Of a stretch of 7,672 bases of DNA, positions 1 to 5,760 are shown one piece after another. Each line of letters begins with the position of its first letter. Position 1 is the first letter of the stretch. The notes beneath the pieces were generated by a model. It saw only the letters and a list, made by a program, of their open reading frames with translations. It searched no databases and was not told the origin of the DNA. Source of the DNA: Flammeovirgaceae bacterium UBA2786 (GTDB lineage: Bacteria; Bacteroidota; Bacteroidia; Cytophagales; Cyclobacteriaceae); NCBI GenBank assembly GCA_002352225.1, contig DEIA01000072.1, positions 511 to 8,182 of the forward strand, read 5' to 3'. The translations under genes were made by a program, and so were the position numbers.

Positions 1-191
1 GCTGCATGAAAAAGCAGGTGTTCATTAATCAGAATTTCTTCACCTGTTAACAAATCTTTATAAGCAACTGCAAATGTGCCTTGTGTTTTGCTTAGAGTGC
101 CTTCAATTTGGCTGATAATTTCTTCTCGACTTGGTTTGCCGGCACAGCCTGTTAAAATCAGGATAACCGAGATGAAACAGAAGTAACGCAT
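1..191 (-). CDS. Class A beta-lactamase-like serine hydrolase, lipoprotein (N-terminal part only)
   Basis: The ATG at 191-189 opens a frame that runs off the left edge after 63 full codons. The product starts with a short hydrophobic signal ending in a lipobox, L13-T14-G15-C16, so it should be lipidated on Cys16 and held in a membrane facing the periplasm. After it come the helix and first strands typical of class A beta-lactamases: a GTFAVAYKDLLTGEEI segment and then the NEHLLFHAA segment at the cut edge. In this family that segment leads directly into the catalytic Ser-x-x-Lys, which would lie just outside the window. The family hydrolyses beta-lactam rings through an acyl-serine intermediate, but many Bacteroidota members are only annotated as serine hydrolases and their substrate is not known. 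The residues after Cys16 (A-G-K-P-S) show no acidic run of the sort that marks surface-exported Bacteroidota lipoproteins. The catalytic residues cannot be checked here. Confidence 0.72.
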   Translation of the reverse strand, partial: MRYFCFISVILILTGCAGKPSREEIISQIEGTLSKTQGTFAVAYKDLLTGEEILINEHLLFHA

Positions 192-196
192 AGGAG

Positions 197-204
197 TAAC
201 TTTG
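197..204 (+). promoter_or_regulatory. Candidate -7 element in front of the pseudouridine synthase gene
   Basis: TAACTTTG matches the Bacteroidota -7 consensus TAnnTTTG exactly. It lies 8 bases before the ATG at 213 and 35 before the in-frame ATG at 240. Transcription would start near 208-212, giving an almost leaderless message for the first ATG or about 30 bases of leader for the second. No TTTG is seen at the expected distance upstream, which falls in the divergent lipoprotein gene, so this is half a promoter at best. Confidence 0.35.
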
Positions 205-212
205 AAGATAGA

Positions 213-923
213 ATGCCTGATCCTAAATTACGCAGTTTTATGCCTAATCTGCTACAAGTTTTATACGAGGACAATCATTTACTAGCCATTAATAAACCGG
301 CTGGTGTGTTGGTGCAGGGCGATGCTACTGGCGATGTACCCCTGGTGGAGCTGGGTAAAGAGTATATTAAGCATAAGTACAATAAACCAGGTGCGGTGTT
401 TCTGGGTGTGGTGCATCGGCTCGACAGGCCAGTGAGCGGTGTGGTTATTTTTGCACGCACTTCAAAAGCATTAACCCGGATGAACGAACTCTTTCGCGAG
501 AAAGAAACACGCAAAACCTATTGGGCGCTGGTACATTCAAAACCACCTCAGGCTACGGGCACACTACTACATTGGTTGGTAAAAGATGAAAAGAAAAACA
601 AAACAACAGCATATTTGACACCACGTGCAGATGGGTTGAAGTCGGAATTAAAGTATAAACTAATTGACTCAAGGGGAGGAATTCATTTGCTTGAAGTAAG
701 CCCCCTAACAGGAAGACCCCATCAGATTAGAGTGCAGCTGGCCAGTATGGGTTGTACTATTGTTGGCGATGTAAAGTATGGATATGATCAACCCTTGCCA
801 GATGCCAGTATTGCCCTGCACGCACGGCAGCTGGAATTTGTTCATCCGGTAAAAAAAAATATTCAGGTAATTAAAGCAGCGCTGCCAGGGGTAAGTTGGT
901 GGAACGCTTTTGAGCATTTGTAA
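213..923 (+). CDS. RluA-family RNA pseudouridine synthase
   Basis: The enzyme converts uridine to pseudouridine in rRNA or tRNA in the cytoplasm; which uridine cannot be told from the sequence. The 236 residues cover the catalytic domain alone, without an N-terminal S4 RNA-binding domain. Family motifs appear in order: LYEDNHLLAINKPAG (17-31), the active-site loop HRLDRPVSG (68-76) with catalytic Asp71, the LTGRPHQIRVQL motif (165-176), GDVKYG (185-190), and the closing LHARQLEFVHP (202-212). The start is uncertain. The ATG at 213 gives nine extra residues, whereas the ATG at 240 begins right before the conserved domain and would leave room for a leader after the -7 element at 197-204. Neither has a clear Shine-Dalgarno, which is normal for Bacteroidota. 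It is divergent from the beta-lactamase-like gene and probably transcribed alone. The family call is secure; the specific Rlu subtype is not. Confidence 0.93.
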   Translation: MPDPKLRSFMPNLLQVLYEDNHLLAINKPAGVLVQGDATGDVPLVELGKEYIKHKYNKPGAVFLGVVHRLDRPVSGVVIFARTSKALTRMNELFREKETRKTYWALVHSKPPQATGTLLHWLVKDEKKNKTTAYLTPRADGLKSELKYKLIDSRGGIHLLEVSPLTGRPHQIRVQLASMGCTIVGDVKYGYDQPLPDASIALHARQLEFVHPVKKNIQVIKAALPGVSWWNAFEHL

Positions 924-1027
924 AAAGGTTGCAAAGCGAACCAACTTTAATTCTGTTATTTTAGCGATAGACTCTGGTATATTGAAAATGTATTTTGTTG
1001 TTTTGTGCCTAATTAAATTCACGATTT

Positions 1028-1555
1028 ATGAAGAAATTAATTTTAGTGTTAGTGTTAGTGGTTGGTCTGGTTTCGCTTGGGGTTAACCAGGCATCGGCCC
1101 AATTCGCCAAAAATGACAATCTCCTGAATATTGGGATTGGTGTAAACTCGTATTATAGCGGAGGTATTCCGATTGGAGCATCTTTTGAGCATGGTATAAC
1201 AGATGATATTAGTGTTGGGGTTGGTGTAGATTATTTGTCGCATCGGTATAACTATGGGAACAGCAGATATGGGTTCAATATTTTTTATCTGGGAGCAAGA
1301 GGCTCATATCACTTCAACCGGTTGTTTAACCTGAATGTGGAAGAACTTGATATTTATGGTGGTGCTCAGTTAGGGTACAGAAATTTTTCATGGAAGGATG
1401 ATTTTACCGGAGCCAGCGATACGTACTCAAGTGGTGTATTCTTTGGGATACATGCAGGGGCCCGTTATTACTTTAAACCAAACCTGGGAGCATTTCTTGA
1501 AGTAGGTGCAGGAGGATCAAGTAATGCCCGGTTAGGCGTAGCTTTTAAATTCTGA
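1028..1555 (+). CDS. Small outer-membrane beta-barrel protein
   Basis: This is a 175-residue exported protein. Residues 1-24 form a signal peptide with Lys2-Lys3, a Leu/Val-rich core and an A-S-A cleavage site before Gln25. The mature part alternates polar and hydrophobic or aromatic residues in short glycine-rich strands, for example IGIGVN (35-40), ISVGVGVDYL (61-70), IFYLGARGSYHF (85-96), IYGGAQLGYRNF (109-120), FFGIHAGARYYF (138-149) and ARLGVAFKF (167-175). It ends on Phe, as outer-membrane barrels usually do. The size fits an eight-stranded barrel of the general OMP_b-brl kind. Its function is unknown; such proteins may be structural or small pores, or serve as adhesion factors. It appears to be a single-gene unit: 104 bp separate it from the upstream gene and a strong terminator follows. 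The upstream gap holds TATATTG (978-984) and TATTTTG (991-997), each one base short of a -7 box, so no promoter is called. Confidence 0.85.
   Translation: MKKLILVLVLVVGLVSLGVNQASAQFAKNDNLLNIGIGVNSYYSGGIPIGASFEHGITDDISVGVGVDYLSHRYNYGNSRYGFNIFYLGARGSYHFNRLFNLNVEELDIYGGAQLGYRNFSWKDDFTGASDTYSSGVFFGIHAGARYYFKPNLGAFLEVGAGGSSNARLGVAFKF
1043..1060 (+). repeat. Three tandem TTAGTG units in the signal-peptide coding region
   Basis: TTAGTG occurs three times without gaps and in frame, encoding Leu-Val three times in the hydrophobic core of the signal peptide of the barrel protein. Gain or loss of one unit would keep the frame and change the core length by two residues. It may simply reflect the bias for Leu and Val in such cores. 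Confidence 0.8.
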
Positions 1556-1573
1556 TTGAAGGAGAATAAAAGG

Positions 1574-1607
1574 AAAGACTGTTCTTTTGAGCAGTCTTTT
1601 TTATTTT
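1574..1607 (+). terminator. Rho-independent terminator of the barrel-protein gene
   Basis: An 11-bp stem (1574-1584 with 1589-1599, containing one G-T pair) closes a TTTT loop and runs into a T-rich tail (1597-1607). It begins 18 bases after the barrel-protein stop codon, so it should end that transcript and separate it from the two-gene unit that follows. Confidence 0.9.
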
Positions 1608-1634
1608 AAATACCATAAGCATAAAACAAGTTTG
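1604..1634 (+). promoter_or_regulatory. Weak candidate promoter for the DUF6787-like / lipoprotein unit
   Basis: TTTT at 1604-1607, 19 bases, then CAAGTTTG at 1627-1634 is an imperfect match to the Bacteroidota TTTG-N19-TAnnTTTG pattern (one mismatch in each box). It would place the transcript start near 1641, about 25 bases before the ATG at 1666, and right after the preceding terminator. The position is sensible and the match is weak. Confidence 0.3.
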
Positions 1635-1665
1635 GCATTTTCAAAATTAGGTCGAACTTCCGCCC

Positions 1666-1968
1666 ATGAGTTGGATAAACCGGTTGCAGCAACGTTGGAA
1701 AGTAAACAGTGTTTTTCAGGTAGTTATTATTCTGATAGTTTTTGCGTGCACAGGTTTTACCGTGTTGTTGATTAAACGTCCGTTGTTTGCCTATTGGTTT
1801 GCGGGTGAAGAAATTCCTTTGGCTGCCAGTATTGCTTACTGGATACTGATTTTTCCTGTTTATAATGTTTTTCTGTTGTTTTATGGATTCGTTTTTGGTC
1901 AGTTCCGTTTTTTTTGGGACTTTGAGAAACGTTTTTTTGGCAGATTATTTTCAAACTTTAAAAAATAA
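1666..1968 (+). CDS. DUF6787-like small inner-membrane protein
   Basis: This 100-residue protein has two strongly hydrophobic segments, about 15-37 and 54-79, joined by a short loop and framed by basic ends. The motif GQFRFFWDFEKRFFGRL (78-94), just after the second segment, and the preceding FPVYNVFLLFYG (63-74) are features I recall from a family of Bacteroidota membrane proteins now labelled DUF6787. Some members have been mis-annotated as prolipoprotein diacylglyceryl transferase, which is several times larger and has different motifs. No biochemical role is known to me. The N-terminus begins with a short amphipathic stretch (SWINRLQQRWKV) that fits the family start. The next gene starts 11 bp after the stop, so the two are probably co-transcribed. 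The family assignment is from memory of the motif. Confidence 0.8.
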   Translation: MSWINRLQQRWKVNSVFQVVIILIVFACTGFTVLLIKRPLFAYWFAGEEIPLAASIAYWILIFPVYNVFLLFYGFVFGQFRFFWDFEKRFFGRLFSNFKK

Positions 1969-1979
1969 AACCTGATTCT

Positions 1980-2480
1980 ATGAAGAAGTTTATCTATTCA
2001 TTGGTTGCATTGAGCGCATTTGCATGCTCTGGCCCTAAGCACACTGCAAGTTTTAATAATGTTAATTCAACTGTGCCTTACTACGCGGCTAAGTCAGAAG
2101 TTCCCACACCCATTAACCCGGAACAGATGATAGCCAGTACAGCGTCTATTCCTGTTGTGTTGGCTACTGAAACTCCGGTTGCTGCGCAGAATACCAAAGA
2201 GATGGTGCGTAAAACCTATGCACAAATGACAAAAGAAGAACGTAAAGAATTACGTGCTGAACTTAAGTCAGTAATCAAAACCCAAAAAATGAATAAGAAG
2301 ATGGGTGTAGAGTCAGTATCAGCAACCAAAGCGATGGATAATGATCTGAAATTAGCAGCGGTCTTTGGAGCGGTAGGTATTGTAGCGTTGATTATCAGCG
2401 GCCAGGTATTTTATATAATTGGAGGTATTGCTCTTATTATTGGTGTAGTATTCTTTGTGAAGTGGTTGGTTCGGCAATAA
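1980..2480 (+). CDS. Putative lipoprotein with C-terminal membrane hairpin, function unknown
   Basis: I do not recognise a named family for this 166-residue protein. Residues 1-15 look like a lipoprotein signal, with F14-A15-C16 as a lipobox and S-G-P-K after the cysteine. Residues 17-70 are Ser/Thr/Pro/Ala-rich and probably disordered. Residues 72-108 are highly charged and mostly basic (KEMVRKTYAQMTKEERKELR and onward), probably one long helix. Two hydrophobic segments, about 124-140 and 143-161, are joined by a two- or three-residue turn and followed by KWLVRQ. A lipidated N-terminus together with a transmembrane hairpin suggests retention in the inner membrane with most of the chain in the periplasm. 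If Cys16 is not processed, the protein would simply have three membrane segments. It follows the DUF6787-like gene by 11 bp and is closed by the terminator at 2505-2533. Confidence 0.8.
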   Translation: MKKFIYSLVALSAFACSGPKHTASFNNVNSTVPYYAAKSEVPTPINPEQMIASTASIPVVLATETPVAAQNTKEMVRKTYAQMTKEERKELRAELKSVIKTQKMNKKMGVESVSATKAMDNDLKLAAVFGAVGIVALIISGQVFYIIGGIALIIGVVFFVKWLVRQ

Positions 2481-2504
2481 GAAATTACCGTAAACGCATA
2501 AAAC

Positions 2505-2533
2505 AAAAAACCCGGTTACTGCCGGGTTTTTTT
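2505..2533. terminator. Bidirectional terminator between convergent operons
   Basis: AAAAAACCCGG (2505-2515) pairs perfectly with CCGGGTTTTTT (2522-2532) around a TTACTG loop, with seven T at 2527-2533. The A-run on the left becomes a T-run on the other strand, so the same hairpin can end the plus-strand lipoprotein unit (stop at 2480) and the minus-strand atpDC transcript (stop at 2553). Confidence 0.93.
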
Positions 2534-2552
2534 ATATCACGTTATTACCGAT

Positions 2553-2798
2553 TCAATCCTGAATACCATCGGCAAGTAAAATCACTTTGTTCTTCAACAC
2601 CTCTACCACACCGCCTGTAATACTAACCCGCTCCGATAATTCTTTCGATTTATATTCTACTACTCCATCTTTTAATAAGCTTACCAACGGAGCGTGGTTA
2701 TTTAAAATCTGAAAAGAACCATCAGTACCTGGAAATGTGGCAACGGATACCTCGCCTTCAAAAATTTTCTTATCGGGGGTAATTATCTCTAAATGCAT
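2553..2798 (-). CDS. atpC: F1 ATP synthase epsilon subunit, short form
   Basis: Epsilon is part of the central rotor stalk of F1 and links gamma to the c-ring. The 81 residues correspond to the N-terminal beta-sandwich domain alone: MHLEIITPDKKIFEGEV at the start, FPGTDGSFQILNNHAPLVSLL (22-42) carrying the family G-x-F-x-I-L-x-x-H-A-P-L core, and ITGGVVEVLKNKVILLAD (60-77). The two-helix C-terminal domain that makes the E. coli subunit about 139 residues, and can inhibit ATP hydrolysis, is absent. The stop is genuine and a terminator follows, so this is the natural end and not a truncation; short epsilon subunits are common in Bacteroidota. It lies 17 bp after atpD on the same strand and is surely co-transcribed. 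Confidence 0.96.
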   Translation of the reverse strand: MHLEIITPDKKIFEGEVSVATFPGTDGSFQILNNHAPLVSLLKDGVVEYKSKELSERVSITGGVVEVLKNKVILLADGIQD

Positions 2799-2815
2799 TG
2801 GTCTTTGAATTCAGA

Positions 2816-4321
2816 TTATTTAACGTCAGCCAACATTTTTTCGCCTTTGGCAATGGCGTCTTCAATAGTACCTACCAGGTTAAAGGCCATTTCAGGAAGG
2901 TGGTCTACTTCACCATCCATAATCATGTTAAAGCCCTTAATTGTGTCTTTAATATCAACCAACGCACCTTTTAAACCGGTAAAAGCTTCGGCAACGTGGA
3001 ATGGTTGCGATAAGAAACGTTGTACGCGTCTTGCGCGTGATACGGTTAGCTTATCCTCGTCCGATAATTCGTCCATACCCAAAATGGCAATGATATCCTG
3101 AAGTTCTTTGTAACGCTGCAGAATATTTTTTACACGTTGTGCACAGTTGTAGTGCTCATCGCCAATAATATCGGCACGCAAAATTCTGGAGGTAGAGTCC
3201 AACGGATCTACCGCAGGATAAATACCCAATTCGGCAATCTTACGGCTTAATACCGTAGTGGCATCTAAGTGAGCAAAAGTTGTAGCGGGAGCAGGGTCAG
3301 TCAAGTCATCGGCAGGGACATAAACAGCCTGCACCGAAGTGATTGAACCATTCTTGGTAGAAGTAATACGCTCTTGCATGGCACCCATTTCAGAAGCCAG
3401 TGTAGGCTGGTAGCCCACAGCCGAAGGCATACGACCCAAAAGAGCCGATACTTCAGAACCAGCTTGTGTAAAGCGGAAGATGTTATCAATAAAGAACAGA
3501 ATGTCTTTTCCTTTTCCAGAACCATCACCATCACGATAATACTCAGCAACGGTTAACCCCGAAAGGGCCACGCGTGCACGTGCTCCGGGAGGTTCATTCA
3601 TCTGGCCAAACACAAAGGTTGCTTTAGAATCTTTTAACTTCTCATGATCTACTTTTGATAGATCCCAGCCACCTGCATGCAGAGACTTCATAAACTCCGG
3701 ACCGTAATCTACAATCCCGGCTTCAATCATTTCGCGCAGCAAGTCGTTTCCTTCGCGGGTACGCTCACCCACACCGGCAAATACCGAAAGGCCTGCGTAT
3801 GCTTTCGCGATATTGTTAATCAACTCCTGAATCAATACGGTTTTACCAACACCGGCACCACCAAATAATCCGATCTTACCACCCTTTGAGTAAGGCTCGA
3901 TCAGGTCGATAACTTTAATTCCCGTAAAAAGCACCTCGGTTGACGTAGAAAGGTTTTCGTAGCTTGGAGCCGAGCGGTGGATGGGTAAAGATTGCTTGCC
4001 TTCAGGTTGCTTAATACCGTCAATGGCCTCGCCTACCACATTAAACAAACGGCCTTTAATATCTTCGCCAATTGGCATTTTGATGGGAGAGCCAGTGTCT
4101 ATCACTTTCATGCCTCTTACCAAACCTTCGGTTCCGTCCATCGCAATGGTACGAACGCGATCTTCGCCTAAGTGCTGTTGGCACTCCAGTACCACACGGG
4201 TACCATCGCCTTTGGTTACTTCAAGAGAGTCAAGAATATTGGGGAGTTTGGTGCCGGGTTCATCGAATGCAACATCGACTACCGGACCGATTACCTGGGT
4301 GATTCTACCGCTATTGGCCAT
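2816..4321 (-). CDS. atpD: F1 ATP synthase beta subunit (catalytic)
   Basis: Beta carries the nucleotide-binding catalytic sites of F1, where ADP and phosphate form ATP driven by gamma rotation, on the cytoplasmic face of the inner membrane. The 501 residues contain all key motifs: the P-loop GGAGVGKT (154-161), GERTREGND (185-193) with catalytic Glu186 and Arg187, Walker B ILFFIDN (274-280), SALLGRMPSAVGYQPTL (292-308), the adenine-pocket Tyr368 in LGIYPAVDP with the family signature PAVDPLDSTS (369-378), and the lever motif DELSDED (417-423). Compared with E. coli beta it has about 27 extra residues between GND (191-193) and FGQMNEPPG (238-246), containing LHAGGWDLSKVDHEKLKDSK, and about five extra in the DGDGSGKGK loop (264-272). 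I associate such inserts with Bacteroidota. The start MANSGRITQVIGPVVDV is the standard family start. A strong promoter lies at 4395-4426. Confidence 0.98.
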   Translation of the reverse strand: MANSGRITQVIGPVVDVAFDEPGTKLPNILDSLEVTKGDGTRVVLECQQHLGEDRVRTIAMDGTEGLVRGMKVIDTGSPIKMPIGEDIKGRLFNVVGEAIDGIKQPEGKQSLPIHRSAPSYENLSTSTEVLFTGIKVIDLIEPYSKGGKIGLFGGAGVGKTVLIQELINNIAKAYAGLSVFAGVGERTREGNDLLREMIEAGIVDYGPEFMKSLHAGGWDLSKVDHEKLKDSKATFVFGQMNEPPGARARVALSGLTVAEYYRDGDGSGKGKDILFFIDNIFRFTQAGSEVSALLGRMPSAVGYQPTLASEMGAMQERITSTKNGSITSVQAVYVPADDLTDPAPATTFAHLDATTVLSRKIAELGIYPAVDPLDSTSRILRADIIGDEHYNCAQRVKNILQRYKELQDIIAILGMDELSDEDKLTVSRARRVQRFLSQPFHVAEAFTGLKGALVDIKDTIKGFNMIMDGEVDHLPEMAFNLVGTIEDAIAKGEKMLADVK

Positions 4322-4394
4322 TGATTATCAGAATTTTAAGATTGTTACTTGGTTTGCCGATTATTCAACTGGTTGAGGTCGAAAAATCCGGACG

Positions 4395-4426
4395 CAAAAG
4401 TAGGTTTTTGCAGGTGTTAAAGCAAA
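4395..4426 (-). promoter_or_regulatory. Bacteroidota-type promoter of atpDC
   Basis: Read on the minus strand, TTTG (4426-4423), 20 bases, then TACTTTTG (4402-4395) fits the TTTG-N19/20-TAnnTTTG consensus of the main Bacteroidota sigma factor with no mismatch. Transcription would begin near 4388, leaving roughly 67 bases of leader before the atpD ATG at 4321. This gives atpDC its own promoter, independent of the histidine kinase gene upstream. Confidence 0.75.
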
Positions 4427-4457
4427 AGGCGAGAGGATGTTTTATTATTGGAAAGAG

Positions 4458-4477
4458 TAAACTAAAAATATAGTTTA
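4458..4477. repeat. AT-rich inverted repeat between histidine kinase gene and atpD promoter
   Basis: TAAACTA (4458-4464) is inverted as TAGTTTA (4471-4477) around a six-base loop. It lies between the kinase stop codon and the atpD promoter. On the minus strand a short T run occurs in the loop (TATTTTTAG) and not after the stem, so it is a poor terminator. It could be a weak 3'-end structure or an upstream promoter site. Confidence 0.5.
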
Positions 4478-4483
4478 ACTTTT

Positions 4484-4508
4484 TGATTATCAATAAATTG
4501 AATAATCA
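4484..4508. repeat. Inverted repeat overlapping the histidine kinase stop codon
   Basis: TGATTATCAAT (4484-4494) pairs with ATTG-a-ATAATCA (4497-4508), giving 11 pairs with one unpaired A and a two-base loop. The right arm includes the stop codon of the kinase gene (4506-4508). On the minus strand it is followed by AAAAAG and not a T run, so it does not look like an intrinsic terminator. The ten bases TTGATTATCA at 4483-4492 recur at 4321-4330, right at the atpD start. Confidence 0.55.
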
Positions 4509-5717
4509 GGAGCTCATTAGTTCAATCCGGAAAGTAGTCCCCATGTTCTCTTCAGATGATTTCACGAAAATTTTTCCTTCGTGGTACATTTCAATTATGC
4601 GCTGAGCCAGGGCCAGCCCAAGTCCCCAGCCTCGCTTTTTTGTTGTAAAACCAGGTCTAAACACATTGGGCACCATGGTTTTTGGAATGCCCTTGCCGGT
4701 ATCGGAGATATCAATAAAAACTTTGTAGTCGCTGCCACGAAGAATTTTAATGGCAATGGTACCGGAACTTCCCATGGCATCAACGGCATTCTTGCACAGA
4801 TTTTCTACTACCCATTCGAACAACGGTGCATGCACCCGTGCCATTATGCTTTCTGAAAGGGTGTACACTTCGAAATTTATTTTAGACGAAACGCGTGGCT
4901 GCAGATAACCTACCACATTATTTACCAACTGGTACACGTTTTCGTCTTTTAATACGGGTGTAGAGCCAATACTGGAAAAACGTTCGGTTACTACACGAAG
5001 CTTGCGCACGTCTTTATCCAGTTCGTCCACAATCCCTTTGTTTTTGATGTCCGGGTCTTCGCGCAACACTTCTACCCAGGCCATTAATGAAGAGAGGGGA
5101 GTACCTAATTGGTGTGCCGTTTCTTTGGCCAGGCCTACCCAAACCTGATTTTGTTCTGCTGTGCGCGAATAGTTAAAGGCCAGATAAGAAATAAAACCAA
5201 ATATGGCCAATACAGAAAGCTGAATGTAAGGGAAGGCAATGAGTTGAGAGAGCAGGAAGGAGTTTTTGTAATATACATATCCATAATTTTCTGTTTGGCC
5301 CGCTTCATTAATATAACTCATTTCAAAAGGAGGAAAAGCTTCGGCCATTTCTTCAACCTCAAGTTCCAGTAATCGATTCCGTTCAGATTCTGAAAGATTT
5401 GGGTTGATATCAACATTTACATACTGATAAACACTCTGGTTATTAACCCAAATTACCGGTATGGATTTATTTTTAAATAGAATTTCATCGGTTATAAATA
5501 AGATGGCATCATCATCATGATTAAGCGTGTACTCCAGGGCTTTTGAAAAAAGTTCAACTTGTTGTTTTTCGCCATCTTTGAGTTCGTTCACTAATCGATT
5601 TGTGTAGAAGATGGAGCCGCCACTAATCAGTACAGACACCACCAGAATAACCCATTTCAGTTTGGTGTTATCCTGATAAAAATCCATTGATGCCGGAAGA
5701 GGAACTTTCTTAGCCAT
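4506..5717 (-). CDS. Membrane-bound sensor histidine kinase (orphan)
   Basis: This 403-residue kinase would autophosphorylate a histidine in response to an unknown signal and pass the phosphate to a response regulator. Domains in order: a cytoplasmic N-terminus (1-21), membrane segment 1 (22-38), a periplasmic sensor region without recognisable motifs (about 39-162), membrane segment 2 (163-183), the dimerisation/phospho-acceptor helix with KETAHQLGTPLSSL (198-211; His202), then the HATPase domain with N-box ENLCKNAVDAM (305-315), G1 DTGKGI (339-344), F-box FRPGFTTK (353-360) and G2 GWGLGL (363-368). No HAMP domain separates membrane segment 2 from the His helix. The residue after His202 is Gln203 and not the usual acidic residue, while Thr206 is at the expected +4 position. 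No response regulator is adjacent: atpD lies downstream and the ABC permease upstream, so the partner is elsewhere. An alternative ATG lies at codon 11. The upstream 98 bp show no clear promoter. Confidence 0.95.
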   Translation of the reverse strand: MAKKVPLPASMDFYQDNTKLKWVILVVSVLISGGSIFYTNRLVNELKDGEKQQVELFSKALEYTLNHDDDAILFITDEILFKNKSIPVIWVNNQSVYQYVNVDINPNLSESERNRLLELEVEEMAEAFPPFEMSYINEAGQTENYGYVYYKNSFLLSQLIAFPYIQLSVLAIFGFISYLAFNYSRTAEQNQVWVGLAKETAHQLGTPLSSLMAWVEVLREDPDIKNKGIVDELDKDVRKLRVVTERFSSIGSTPVLKDENVYQLVNNVVGYLQPRVSSKINFEVYTLSESIMARVHAPLFEWVVENLCKNAVDAMGSSGTIAIKILRGSDYKVFIDISDTGKGIPKTMVPNVFRPGFTTKKRGWGLGLALAQRIIEMYHEGKIFVKSSEENMGTTFRIELMSS

Positions 5718-5760
5718 TCAGGATTGGAAATTAATTAAAAAAAGTGGATGCATTAAAGCA

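Noticed and set aside
924..960. Possible terminator after the pseudouridine synthase gene
   Set aside because: AAAGGTTG can pair with CAACTTT only with a bulged G and a ten-base loop, and the tail is interrupted T; too weak to call.
705..1022. Open frame of 105 codons on the minus strand
   Set aside because: It covers the end of the pseudouridine synthase gene and the gap before the barrel gene; no family resemblance and most of it is antisense to a certain gene.
1587..1775. Open frame of 62 codons on the plus strand
   Set aside because: It begins inside the terminator and overlaps the DUF6787-like gene in another frame; the latter has clear membrane segments and a family motif.
1666..1968. 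Prolipoprotein diacylglyceryl transferase (tempting because a lipoprotein follows)
   Set aside because: That enzyme has about 260 residues or more with seven membrane segments and its own signature; this protein has 100 residues and two segments.
2793..3101. Open frame of 102 codons on the plus strand
   Set aside because: It lies antisense to atpD and atpC, which are certain genes, and its product looks like no protein family; it is a by-product of their codon pattern.
3981..4376. Open frame of 131 codons on the plus strand
   Set aside because: Antisense to the start of atpD and running into its promoter region; Ser/Pro/Thr-rich translation typical of a shadow frame.
4322..4394. Riboswitch or structured leader in front of atpD
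   Set aside because: Only a short CAAC/GTTG dyad with a two-base loop is visible in the leader; no known aptamer layout was recognised.
4506..5717. Histidine kinase as half of a local two-component pair
   Set aside because: Neither neighbour encodes a receiver domain: atpD is downstream and the ABC permease upstream.
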